This document shows positions 9,801 to 17,844 of a DNA stretch of 64,000 bases, piece after piece; position 1 is the first letter of the stretch, and each line of letters begins with the position of its first letter. This DNA is from Shouchella shacheensis. GTDB taxonomy: Bacteria > Bacillota > Bacilli > Bacillales > Bacillaceae_D. Location of the stretch: contig NZ_LLYY01000006.1 in assembly GCF_001484965.1 (NCBI RefSeq), positions 124,001 through 188,000 of the forward strand, written 5' to 3'. The position numbers and the translations under genes were made by a program. The notes beneath the pieces are model-generated. The model made no database searches. It saw nothing but the letters and a program-made list of their open reading frames with translations, and was not told the origin of the DNA.

Positions 9801-11588
9801 ATGACGACGTATACGACGCGAAAAGATGTGCCTGAACAGGAGAAATGGGATTTAACCGACATTTATGAAACCGAGGAAGCTTGGAAGGAAGATGTCGACG
9901 CAAGTCTTGAACTGGCGAAAGATCTTTCTTCTTACAACGGTAAGATCGATAGTGGAGCCTCTTTGCTTAACTTCCTGACCACACAGGAGAAGCTTTCCTT
10001 TAAGCTGCGCAAAGTCTTTGCCTACTCGATGTTCCTCACCGATATTGACACCAGAGATTCGCATGCACAAAAGTTAAACGCTAAAGCAACACAAGTCAGT
10101 GTGAAGGTGAGCGAGGCGACAGCATTTTTCATGCCGTTCCTCCTTAGCCTAGACGAAGACACGCTCAAACATTACATCAAAGAAGTCAAAGAGCTGGAGT
10201 ATTTTGAAGATGAGTTGTGGAAATCGTTCCGTTTTAAGGATCATGTGCTAACAAAGGAAAAAGAGGAGCTGCTCTCTCAGCTCAGCGAGTCGCTTCAGGC
10301 CCCCGGTGAGACGTACGGAATGCTAAACAATGCAGATATCCAATTTGGATACGTCACAGATGAGAACGGGGAAAACGTTCAACTCACACGCGGCATGTAT
10401 TCCAAGTTAATTGAAGATGAAGATCGCGAGAAGAGGAAGGAGGCATACGTAGCCTACTACAAACCGTACGTTGAGCTAAACAACACGATTGCATCGAACT
10501 TGTCTTCTGAAGTAAAAACGAATGCGACGCTTGCGAAGGTGCGGAACTACGAATCCACTCTGCAAAAGGAGCTTTTTGCTGACAATGTGCCAACCGATGT
10601 CTACGAGAACTTGCTCGCTTCAGCTAAAGCGAACATCCAGCCACTGCATGACTACACGGCATTCAGAAAAGAAAAGCTTGGGGTTGAGGAGCTGCGCCAG
10701 TACGACTTAAATGTCCCACTTACGCCGGGAGCGAAAGCCGACATCCCCTATGAAGAAGCGTATGAAACCATGCTGACAGCGCTCCAGCCTCTTGGTGAAG
10801 ACTACATCAACACGCTCAACGAATTTAAAGAGAAGCGCTACATCGACGTGCGGGAAACACCAGCCAAGCGCTCTGGTGCCTATAACATGGGGCTGTACGG
10901 CGTGCATCCATTCGTATTGCTCAATCACCACGATGACTTAAACAGCCTGTTTACGCTTGTCCACGAAATGGGGCATGCGATGCACAGCCATTACTCAAGC
11001 AAGCACCAGCCACAAATCACCGCTCAGTATCGTATTTTTGTAGCAGAGGTCGCTTCAACCGTGAACGAAGTGCTGCTTATTCAGCATCTTCTTAAAGAAA
11101 CGAACGATGAGGAAATGCGGGCGTACTTGCTGAATCACTTTATCGAGCAATTCCGCGGGACGTTCTTTACACAGGTGATGTTTGCAGACTTTGAAAAGCA
11201 AACCCATGAACGGGCTGAAGCAGGAGAGCCTTTGAACGCCGAAAGCTTGAATGAGCTGTATGAAGAATTGTTCCGCACCTACAATGGTCCTGACATTGTC
11301 TTTAATGATGAAGTTAAATACGGCTGGTCACGGATTCCTCACTTCTACCGGGCATTCTACGTCTATCAATATGCAACTGGCTTCGTATCGGCGATTCAAA
11401 TTGCCACCCGCATACTCGAGGGCGAGGAAGGCGCATTAGAGAAATACATGACCTTCCTGCAAAGCGGGAGCTCCGACGACCCACTTGAGCTGCTAAAACA
11501 AGCCGGTGTCGACCTGACCACTTCAGAGCCAGTCGAAGCAGCCATGAAACGATTTGCCGAAACGGTTGAAGAATTAAAAAAGATATAA
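9801..11588 (+). CDS. pepF: Oligoendopeptidase F
   Basis: Zinc metallopeptidase of family M3B that cleaves short cytosolic peptides. The active site HEMGH spans H388-H392, with the third ligand glutamate in the downstream FVAEVASTVNE segment. The length, 595 residues, is typical of PepF. The ATG follows an ACAGGAGTG site. The gene stands alone and is followed by two tandem dispersed repeats and a terminator. The family is certain; the physiological role (peptide recycling, possibly sporulation-linked) is known only in relatives. Confidence 0.95.
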   Translation: MTTYTTRKDVPEQEKWDLTDIYETEEAWKEDVDASLELAKDLSSYNGKIDSGASLLNFLTTQEKLSFKLRKVFAYSMFLTDIDTRDSHAQKLNAKATQVSVKVSEATAFFMPFLLSLDEDTLKHYIKEVKELEYFEDELWKSFRFKDHVLTKEKEELLSQLSESLQAPGETYGMLNNADIQFGYVTDENGENVQLTRGMYSKLIEDEDREKRKEAYVAYYKPYVELNNTIASNLSSEVKTNATLAKVRNYESTLQKELFADNVPTDVYENLLASAKANIQPLHDYTAFRKEKLGVEELRQYDLNVPLTPGAKADIPYEEAYETMLTALQPLGEDYINTLNEFKEKRYIDVRETPAKRSGAYNMGLYGVHPFVLLNHHDDLNSLFTLVHEMGHAMHSHYSSKHQPQITAQYRIFVAEVASTVNEVLLIQHLLKETNDEEMRAYLLNHFIEQFRGTFFTQVMFADFEKQTHERAEAGEPLNAESLNELYEELFRTYNGPDIVFNDEVKYGWSRIPHFYRAFYVYQYATGFVSAIQIATRILEGEEGALEKYMTFLQSGSSDDPLELLKQAGVDLTTSEPVEAAMKRFAETVEELKKI

Positions 11589-11592
11589 CGAA

Positions 11593-11712
11593 GAAAAGCG
11601 CAGGCGGGTGGCTTAGAAGCGAGAATTTTGGAAGGCCTGGACTAGAAATCACGGGTTTGGATTTCGGTGCAGGCCTGAAAAATCTTGAGCTTCTGCCCGC
11701 CGGAGCTAGACA
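11593..11712 (+). repeat. Dispersed structured repeat, copy 2 (type A1)
   Basis: First of a tandem pair, five bases after the pepF stop. It differs from copy 3 at essentially one position (GAGAATT versus GAGGATT), which implies recent local duplication. Confidence 0.85.
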
Positions 11713-11716
11713 TCTC

Positions 11717-11836
11717 GAAAAGCGCAGGCGGGTGGCTTAGAAGCGAGGATTTTGGAAGGCCTGGACTAGAAATCACGGGTTTGGATTTCGGTGCAGGCCT
11801 GAAAAATCTTGAGCTTCTGCCCGCCGGAGCTAGACA
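11717..11836 (+). repeat. Dispersed structured repeat, copy 3 (type A1)
   Basis: Second of the tandem pair, four bases after copy 2. Its GGAGCTAGACA end is one base from the left arm of a terminator hairpin. The interval 11589-11966 holds only these two copies and the terminator. Confidence 0.85.
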
Positions 11837-11837
11837 T

Positions 11838-11873
11838 GAAAGCAGGCGAGAGGGGATCCTCTCGCCTGCTTTC
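11838..11873. terminator. Strong hairpin after pepF
   Basis: Sixteen-base arms GAAAGCAGGCGAGAGG and CCTCTCGCCTGCTTTC pair perfectly around GGAT. The T tract is interrupted (TTTCGTGTCCT), so termination efficiency is uncertain. Confidence 0.7.
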
Positions 11874-11966
11874 GTGTCCTAGTACTTTTGTGTACTTACC
11901 TCAAGTTTACTCGTTAACGCCCCCAAGAACAAGACGAGGGCTTTTTTGTTCATGATTTGTTCATAA

Positions 11967-12506
11967 TTACTTGCTAAGGCCTTCATGCAGCTCTGCATCG
12001 GAATGATTCCACATCTCTTCGTTATGTCCCTTTAAATAGTCAGCAAGCACTTTTCGCGACTCCTTATCCATATGATCCACAAGGATTTTTCCCTTCAGCG
12101 ACTTATCCATATGGTTCACGTGCTCAGGCAGGCTTTTGTAGCCGCGCTTCGCTGATTTATTCACGGTCATGTAACATCCAGTGATGCCGCTATAATAAGG
12201 TTTCTGCTTTTTAGTTCCAATCGTCACCCAAACAAGCCAATACGGCTTCATTCCATCTGTGGGCACTTCGGTTTCATCAGAAACGAACTTCACCCGTTTT
12301 TCCACTTGTGAACGCGCATGAAGAGCGCCCATATCCACGAAAGCTTCCTGCTCGTTTACGTCAATGAACAACGGTGTAACGTTATCCAGGTTCATGGTCC
12401 CCGCTCCGTACCCTCCGTGCCCATCTGTTGAATCGTTGCTTAGTATCGTAAAATTCGCTGATTTCTTCGTCTGCTTTTTAAGATTCTTGTTATTGAGCAA
12501 ATCCAC
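11967..12506 (-). CDS. ywhD: YwhD family protein
   Basis: A 179-residue cytosolic protein of the YwhD family, which is restricted to Bacilli and has no known function. Recognisable features are the GHGGYGAG segment near residue 30 and the long conserved middle PYWLVWVTIG. It lies near pbpG as in B. subtilis. The start is GTG with a GAGGAGAG site. There is no membrane segment. Confidence 0.8.
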   Translation of the reverse strand: MDLLNNKNLKKQTKKSANFTILSNDSTDGHGGYGAGTMNLDNVTPLFIDVNEQEAFVDMGALHARSQVEKRVKFVSDETEVPTDGMKPYWLVWVTIGTKKQKPYYSGITGCYMTVNKSAKRGYKSLPEHVNHMDKSLKGKILVDHMDKESRKVLADYLKGHNEEMWNHSDAELHEGLSK

Positions 12507-12757
12507 GTCTATCTCTCCTCTCGTTCAAAATCTGTATCGCTAGTGTATCACATTCGCACTCGTTCATCAGCTACACCAACTTTACAAGGACTACTGGCAA
12601 CACAGCAAATGAGCCCCCATCAAGCTGAAAGGCCATACAGACAAGCAAAAGAAAGTGCCCCTACTCCACCGGTGTCTCTGCTAAGCGAGGTTTCACTCGT
12701 CACTTATGAGTGCAGGTCACGAACTTTGCGGTCGGTGGAAAGCGACACGAAACGGGC

Positions 12758-12801
12758 AAAAACGGCTTAGGAGCATGGCGAATTGCTCATAAGCCGTTTT
12801 T
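12758..12801. terminator. Bidirectional terminator overlapping a stop codon
   Basis: AAAAACGGCTTA pairs with TAAGCCGTTTTT, extended by GAGCA/TGCTC. The right arm includes the last codons and the stop of the minus-strand gene at 12787. Confidence 0.85.
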
Positions 12802-13011
12802 CTTATGCATATATTCTTGCTGCTTTTTTTGGCGCCTTATCAGCAGCGTTGTGACGGACCAAACGACTAATACAGCTGTAAGAACACTGATTCCGATCGC
12901 CGGGCGGAGAAGTAAGAGAATGAGCAATAACGGCAGTCCAGCTGCAAACAAACATAGAAGCAGCACGTAGCTGACCACGAATGAGACCCACCCTTCTTTT
13001 TTACAGAACAC
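12787..13011 (-). CDS. Small two-helix membrane protein
   Basis: A 74-residue protein of unknown function with two membrane helices (about 12-35 and 38-58) and a strongly basic C-terminus (RRQKKQQEYMHKK), consistent with a cytosolic tail. The GTG start at 13011 touches its GGGAGG site, so the in-frame GTG at 12978, with AAGAAGGG at good distance, is an equally likely start. The last codons K-N-G-L-stop form one arm of a terminator. I do not recognise the family. Confidence 0.55.
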   Translation of the reverse strand: MFCKKEGWVSFVVSYVLLLCLFAAGLPLLLILLLLRPAIGISVLTAVLVVWSVTTLLIRRQKKQQEYMHKKNGL

Positions 13012-13148
13012 CCTCCCAACTTTTGTTCTACTGGGGGAGGCACTGTTTGTCTTCTCTTCTAATTGTATGGAGAAGATGGCAGAAACGATACGAAAATGGT
13101 GTAAAAAAACATGTAATAATGCAAAGGACCTCCCTTTTAGCGCAAACC

Positions 13149-13269
13149 GAAAAGCGCAGGCGGGTTGCTCAGGAGCGAGAATTTTGGAGACCCGATAAAA
13201 GAAATCCCGCCTTTGGATTTCGTTATCGGGACGAAAAATCTCGACGCTTCTACCCGCCGGAGCTAGAAA
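13149..13269 (+). repeat. Dispersed structured repeat, copy 4 (type A2)
   Basis: Shares both ends and the terminal GAAATC/GGATTTC hairpin with type A1, but the middle stem is different: CCCGATAA pairs with TTATCGGG in place of GGCCTG/CAGGACT. This is compensatory change that keeps the fold. The interval 13012-13402 contains only copies 4 and 5 and the terminator. Confidence 0.85.
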
Positions 13270-13274
13270 ATACC

Positions 13275-13394
13275 GAAAAGCGCAGGCGGGTTGCTAGGAG
13301 CGAGAATTTTGGAGACCCGATAAAAGAAATCCCGCCTTTGGATTTCGTTATCGGGACGAAAAATCTCGACGCTTCTACCCGCCGGAGCTAGACA
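13275..13394 (+). repeat. Dispersed structured repeat, copy 5 (type A2)
   Basis: Almost identical to copy 4 and directly tandem with it. Its GGAGCTAGACA end abuts the ywgA terminator with no gap. Confidence 0.85.
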
Positions 13395-13421
13395 AAAGAG
13401 CCTCAGTGCATCAGGCTCTTT
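13395..13421 (-). terminator. Terminator of ywgA, overlapping its stop codon
   Basis: AAAGAGCCT and AGGCTCTTT flank a nine-base loop; on the minus strand the stem continues into a CTTTTGT tract. The ywgA stop codon is inside the loop-proximal part of the hairpin. Confidence 0.75.
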
Positions 13422-13918
13422 GGTACAGCAATAAGATTACGAATATATGTAGTGGCCTCAGCAAAATCCGCTTCTGTATAATTTTGCTTCCGTTTCAGTT
13501 TCTGTATTCTTTCTTTGCGCTCCGTTTCTTCCGTTTCCGAGAAATAGAGCATCGTCGAGACCAACTCCAAAAAGCGGGCGCTTTGCTCGTTAAGGCTTTC
13601 GGCCAGCTGGGGGAAAAGCGGCATGTCCAATCCATACATCTCTAGGAAGGTCCGCCCTTCCTCCGAAAGCTGATAGCGGTACTGAGAATAATGGCCTTTG
13701 TCCTCGGTCATTTCTTCAACAAACCCGAGATTACATAGTTCTTCCATTCGAACGGTAAGCTCGTCCGAATACGGGCCAAAGCGATGAAAGTGGTAGCGTT
13801 CAGAAAAAGGAATGCCGGCCTTCTTCGCGATATAGACCATCTTCTGTAACTTCTTTCGACCAACAACTTCCCCCGTCATTGAAAATAAGGCCATTAACTT
13901 CATATGTTCCGTTAACAC
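13403..13918 (-). CDS. ywgA: YwgA family protein
   Basis: About 171 residues, with a winged-helix-like N-terminus (MKLMALF, GRKKLQKMVYIAKKAG) followed by a helical C-terminal half, characteristic of the YwgA family. Function is unknown. The reading frame is open much further upstream, into ywfO, but the GTG at 13918 has an AAGGGGG site at the right distance and directly follows the ywfO stop, so I use it. ywfO-ywgA is an operon also seen in B. subtilis. Confidence 0.8.
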   Translation of the reverse strand: MLTEHMKLMALFSMTGEVVGRKKLQKMVYIAKKAGIPFSERYHFHRFGPYSDELTVRMEELCNLGFVEEMTEDKGHYSQYRYQLSEEGRTFLEMYGLDMPLFPQLAESLNEQSARFLELVSTMLYFSETEETERKERIQKLKRKQNYTEADFAEATTYIRNLIAVPKSLMH

Positions 13919-13931
13919 CTTGCCAACCCCC

Positions 13932-15227
13932 TTACTGTTTATGCAAAATCTCTTGAATTCGGTGCTTTGTTTTCGCTTCTCCGTTCGATTCGAGCAACAT
14001 GTCCTCCGGATAGTACAACTTATGATCGGTTCGCTTTTTCCCTGAAATGGCTTCAACGACATCCGATTGCTGGGAGAGTTCCTTTAGTTCCCCATTTGGC
14101 ATGAGCAAATGGATCGGCAGGCGTTCCTCTTCCCCAGGACGGTACACATCATACGGCAAGTCAGACGACGAATCCATCACAAGATAATAAGCGGGATCCA
14201 ATCCTGCTTCTGCAAACAGCTGCTTAAGCTCTAGCCAATCATTCATACGCTGCTTTGGGTGAAATTCAACAAATTTAAACAAACGTCTATTTAGAAATCG
14301 TACACAAAGATCACGTAAAATGCGATCGTTCTCTTCCTGCCAAATTTGAAAGTAATAGTGCACAATCGACTCATCTAGCCGCAAATAGTCCCTCAAGGTC
14401 CGTTTTTCATTAAAAAAGGGATAAAAATGATTGGGCGGTTGTTTAAACGTATAGCCGCTTTGCTTGAGCTCCTTCACTCGATGAAAAATTTTGCTCAAAA
14501 CCACTTCAGAGCTACGCGTCACCGGGTGAAAATAGACTTGCCAATACATTTGGTAGCGACTCATAATGTAGTCTTCAACCGCATGCATACCGCTTTGTTT
14601 GACCACCATTTGTTCACTCGTCGGCCGCATCACCCGCATAATTCGCTCCATATCAAATTGGCCGTAGCTGACACCCGTGTAATACGCATCTCGCAACAAG
14701 TAATCCATGCGATCCGCATCGATTTGGCTGGAGATCATGCTTGAGACGAGCTTGTTTGTGGTCGTTTTCTCAATCACATCGGCCACAGCCCTTGGAAATG
14801 TTTCATCGACTTGTCTAAGCACGCTGTTAACCTCTGTATTGCCAAGAATGATGGCCCGCGTCCACTCCTCATGATCCGTTTGAAAGACTTTCTCAAAAGA
14901 ATGAGAGAAAGGACCATGGCCGACATCGTGAAGAAGCGCTGCTGAAAGAGCCAGCAGCCGGTCGTCTTCGTTCCAATAAGAACGACCTTTGAAGTTCTCT
15001 GTCATTCGTCGCGTGATTTCATACACGCCAAGGGAGTGGTTAAACCGTGAGTGCTCAGCCCCGTGAAAAGTCACATAGGTCGTTCCGAGTTGCCGGATCC
15101 GCCGCAAGCGCTGAAATTCACTCGTTCCGATCAAATCCCAAATGAGCTGGTCGCGCACATGAATGTAGCGGTGCACCGGGTCTTTAAACACTTTCTCTTC
15201 ATGCAGTTTCGCAAACGCTCGAATCAC
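13932..15227 (-). CDS. ywfO: HD-domain phosphohydrolase YwfO
   Basis: A 431-residue HD-superfamily metal-dependent phosphohydrolase related to bacterial dGTPases. The HD core is intact: H...HDVGHGPFSHSFEK near residue 100 and the distal D in SSQIDADRMDYLLRD. Relatives hydrolyse deoxynucleoside triphosphates; the substrate here is inferred. The start is GTG with a GGGGAGG site four bases away. ywfO is first in the operon with ywgA and is preceded by a short A/T-rich interval that should hold the promoter. Confidence 0.88.
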   Translation of the reverse strand: MIRAFAKLHEEKVFKDPVHRYIHVRDQLIWDLIGTSEFQRLRRIRQLGTTYVTFHGAEHSRFNHSLGVYEITRRMTENFKGRSYWNEDDRLLALSAALLHDVGHGPFSHSFEKVFQTDHEEWTRAIILGNTEVNSVLRQVDETFPRAVADVIEKTTTNKLVSSMISSQIDADRMDYLLRDAYYTGVSYGQFDMERIMRVMRPTSEQMVVKQSGMHAVEDYIMSRYQMYWQVYFHPVTRSSEVVLSKIFHRVKELKQSGYTFKQPPNHFYPFFNEKRTLRDYLRLDESIVHYYFQIWQEENDRILRDLCVRFLNRRLFKFVEFHPKQRMNDWLELKQLFAEAGLDPAYYLVMDSSSDLPYDVYRPGEEERLPIHLLMPNGELKELSQQSDVVEAISGKKRTDHKLYYPEDMLLESNGEAKTKHRIQEILHKQ

Positions 15228-15290
15228 GTGACCTCCCCTTTCGTCCGTTTCTCTATATTTCCATTATAAGCCTAAGTGGACAACCCACGC

Positions 15291-15321
15291 AAAAAGGAAC
15301 TGGCGTTTGCCAGCCCCTTCC
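15291..15321 (-). terminator. Terminator of the symporter gene
   Basis: On the minus strand GCTGGC and GCCAGT flank AAAC and are followed by TCCTTTTTG. It lies just past the symporter stop codon. Confidence 0.7.
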
Positions 15322-15330
15322 CTTCTTTTC

Positions 15331-16566
15331 CTATGCGGACTCATGTATTGCTCCTCTTTTCTTTTCACCGCGATCGACAATCGCCGCACACACTGCGTCT
15401 CCGGTGATATTCACCGACGTGCGAAGCATATCTAAGAGGCGGTCGACTCCGATAACAAGAGCAATGCCTTCCGTAGGCAGGCCGACCTGTGTGAGTACCA
15501 TCGCGAGCATAATCATGCCTACACCCGGAACTCCTGCTGTCCCAATGCTTGCGAGTGTTGCTGTGAGTACAATGACAACCATCGCCGAAAGGGAGAGGTT
15601 CTCGCCATAGACTTGCGCAATGAAGACCGTAGCGACCGCCTGCATCACCCCTGTTCCATCCATATTGATGGTGGCGCCAAGTGGCTGAACGAACCCTGAA
15701 ACGGCTTTTGACACGCCCAAGTTTTCTTGAGCCGATTTCATTGAAAGCGGTAGGGTGCCATTGCTACTGGATAGACTAAAGGCCATTGCCATTGCCGGAT
15801 AAAACCCTTTGAAGAACGTTAGCGGGTTCATCCTACCAAGGAAGTAGAGCAACAAGCTGTAGACAAGAAGACACTGAATCACAAGAACTCCAACAACCGT
15901 CAGCATGTAAGCGGCTAATGAACCTACCGCTTCCAATCCCGCAGAACCCAGGGCAGAAGCAATCAATGCAAACGCACCCAACGGAGCGACGTACATCACA
16001 ATCGTCACAAGCTTCATCATGATTTCATTGCCCTGACTAAAGAGCGATTTGACACCGCTGACCTTCTCGCCTAGGAGAGCCATCGCCAGACCGATAAAAA
16101 TCGCAAATGCAATAATTTGTAGCATCTCTCCGGATGACATCGCCGCTATGGGATTATCAGGAATAATATTCACGAGCGTTTCCATGATTGGAGGAGCTTC
16201 CGCCACCTCATAATCCTCAGCGACCTCTTCACTTAGTAAACCTGGACTTCCGGGTTGTACAAGTAAGCCGGCTCCGAGGGCAATGGATAGTGAGATTGCT
16301 GATGTTGCCATAAAAAACAGAATCGTTTTTCCGCCCATGCGTCCTAGCTTTTTCGGATCCCCTAAATCAGCGACTCCAACGGAAATGGAGAAGAAAACGA
16401 GCGGAACAACGAGCATCATAATTAAACTTAAGAAAATGTCTCCAACTGGAGTAAAGACATACATATCTACTATGCCAAACGCTTCCGGAGCCAATAAATT
16501 CATGCCAAGCCCGACAAATACCCCTAAAACTAAGGCAATTAAAATCCACTTAGTAAGCTTATTCAT
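15331..16566 (-). CDS. Dicarboxylate/amino acid:cation symporter (GltP-like)
   Basis: A 411-residue secondary transporter of the DAACS (SLC1-like) family with eight hydrophobic segments and two re-entrant loops. The first hairpin shows SSSNGTLPLSM and TM7 shows NMDGTGVMQ. TM8 reads DRLLDMLRTSVNITGDA, which keeps the aspartate, the arginine and the asparagine that bind acidic amino acids and sodium in glutamate transporters. The arginine favours glutamate or aspartate over neutral substrates. It stands alone, has its own terminator and overlaps no neighbour. The specific substrate is inference. Confidence 0.85.
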   Translation of the reverse strand: MNKLTKWILIALVLGVFVGLGMNLLAPEAFGIVDMYVFTPVGDIFLSLIMMLVVPLVFFSISVGVADLGDPKKLGRMGGKTILFFMATSAISLSIALGAGLLVQPGSPGLLSEEVAEDYEVAEAPPIMETLVNIIPDNPIAAMSSGEMLQIIAFAIFIGLAMALLGEKVSGVKSLFSQGNEIMMKLVTIVMYVAPLGAFALIASALGSAGLEAVGSLAAYMLTVVGVLVIQCLLVYSLLLYFLGRMNPLTFFKGFYPAMAMAFSLSSSNGTLPLSMKSAQENLGVSKAVSGFVQPLGATINMDGTGVMQAVATVFIAQVYGENLSLSAMVVIVLTATLASIGTAGVPGVGMIMLAMVLTQVGLPTEGIALVIGVDRLLDMLRTSVNITGDAVCAAIVDRGEKKRGAIHESA

Positions 16567-16799
16567 AAATCCCCCTCCTCAAAAAAATGGTAAAAGCAAC
16601 TCACCCGGAATTTATGTTTTTTAAAAACAGTCTTTACATTTTAATAAATGATAGAAACTATGCTCACTTCGGGTGTTTCATGCTATTACTTTGATAAAAT
16701 AACTTTTCAAAGTATACCTTTTGTTAGAAACGGACGCAACAATTATTTTCTCATTCCGTGCTATACTAAGGAGAATGTTAGTTGAAGGAGAACTTTTCG

Positions 16800-17624
16800 A
16801 TGAAACACACTACGATGGCAACGCTGCCGACGACGTGGCGCTTTATGGACGATACAGACGAGAAAAAAAGCAGTGCCCTACGCTCCTTTGCTACTGACGA
16901 TACGCTATGCCAGTTAGCCGGCTCAAAAGGACATGTCAGTTTACGGGCCTGGGTCCATGATTCGACCATCGTCCTCGGGACGCAAGACAGCCGCCTACCC
17001 TTTGTTCATCAAGGCATTGATCTTCTCAAGGGCAAGGGCTATCGCAGCGTCGTCCGTAATTCTGGGGGGCTAGCGGTTTTATTAGATCAAGGGGTCCTTA
17101 ACTTGTCGCTCGTGTTTCCTGGTGATAAATCGTGGACAATTGATGGCGGTTATGAGTTAATGAGCGGTCTCATTCAGAAAATGTTTCCACTGCAGACAAT
17201 TGAAGCGCGTGAAATTGTGGGTTCTTACTGTCCCGGGAAATATGATTTAAGCATCGATGGAAAAAAGTTTGCTGGCATCTCCCAGCGCCGTGTTCGTGGG
17301 GGAATTGCTGTGCAGATTTATTTATGCGTGACAGGCACCGGAAGCGATAGAGCTGAAACCGTACGCCAGTTTTACGAAGAGGCTGTTCAGACCGAAGAAA
17401 CTCGGTTTGAATATCCGCAAATCAGACCCGAGGTGATGGCCTCGCTGAGTGAGTTGACAGCTGGCGCCCTGAGCGTCAACGATGTAGTAGAAAAAGCATG
17501 TACCGTACTTGAGAAGGAAGGACTTGCGTTGATTCCTTCAGCGTTTACCTTAGAAGAAGAGCAGCTATACAGCACCCAGCTTGAACGCGTGACGGAGCGG
17601 CATCATCGTTGTTTGAACAGATGA
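16800..17624 (+). CDS. lipL: Octanoyl-[GcvH]:protein octanoyltransferase
   Basis: Amidotransferase that moves the octanoyl group from GcvH to the E2 subunits of 2-oxoacid dehydrogenases during lipoate assembly. The 274-residue cytosolic chain has the BPL/LplA fold, with VVRNSGG near 85-91 and the catalytic cysteine C144 in GSYCPGKYDL, equivalent to Cys150 of B. subtilis LipL. The ATG at 16800 with GAAGGAGA is preferred over the TTG at 16782, whose codons contain that ribosome binding site. lipL converges with pta, the same neighbours as in B. subtilis. Confidence 0.93.
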   Translation: MKHTTMATLPTTWRFMDDTDEKKSSALRSFATDDTLCQLAGSKGHVSLRAWVHDSTIVLGTQDSRLPFVHQGIDLLKGKGYRSVVRNSGGLAVLLDQGVLNLSLVFPGDKSWTIDGGYELMSGLIQKMFPLQTIEAREIVGSYCPGKYDLSIDGKKFAGISQRRVRGGIAVQIYLCVTGTGSDRAETVRQFYEEAVQTEETRFEYPQIRPEVMASLSELTAGALSVNDVVEKACTVLEKEGLALIPSAFTLEEEQLYSTQLERVTERHHRCLNR

Positions 17625-17627
17625 ACC

Positions 17628-17744
17628 GAAAAGCGCAGGCGGGTCGCCCAGAAGCGAGGATTTTGGAAGGCCTGACCTAGAAATCCCGATCTTGGATTTC
17701 AGGGCAGGACTGAAAATCCCGAGCTTCTACGCCGGAGCTAGACA
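17628..17744 (+). repeat. Dispersed structured repeat, copy 6 (type A1)
   Basis: Three bases after the lipL stop. It lacks three bases near the right end (TCTACGCCGGAGC in place of TCTACCCGCCGGAGC) but keeps both termini. Confidence 0.85.
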
Positions 17745-17745
17745 C

Positions 17746-17799
17746 GAAAAGCGCAGGCGGGTTGGTCAGGAGCGAAAAATCTCGACGCTCCTACCCGCC
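17746..17799 (+). repeat. Dispersed structured repeat, copy 7 (short type A3)
   Basis: A 54-bp version in tandem with copy 6. The whole middle is missing, leaving the outer arms and the inner pair CAGGAGCG/CGCTCCTA, so it folds as a plain hairpin. The last 11 bases (GGAGCTAGACA) are absent and the pta terminator begins instead. Confidence 0.75.
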
Positions 17800-17803
17800 A
17801 AAA

Positions 17804-17840
17804 AAAGGACGGCTTCCGCTAACCACAGAAGCCGTCCTTT
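17804..17840. terminator. Bidirectional terminator between lipL and pta
   Basis: AAAGGACGGCTTC pairs perfectly with GAAGCCGTCCTTT around an 11-base loop, with A-rich sequence on the left and a short T run on the right. Confidence 0.88.
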
Positions 17841-17844
17841 CCCA

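Noticed and set aside
11685-11882. Small ORF over the pepF 3' repeats
   Set aside because: Begins inside one repeat copy and ends in the terminator; no start signals.
12981-13391. Plus-strand ORF over repeat copies 4 and 5
   Set aside because: It translates two tandem noncoding repeat copies; the apparent internal protein repeat is the DNA repeat itself.
16775-16849. Short leader ORF before lipL
   Set aside because: The ATG is too close to AAGGAGA and the frame runs antiparallel in phase to lipL without support.
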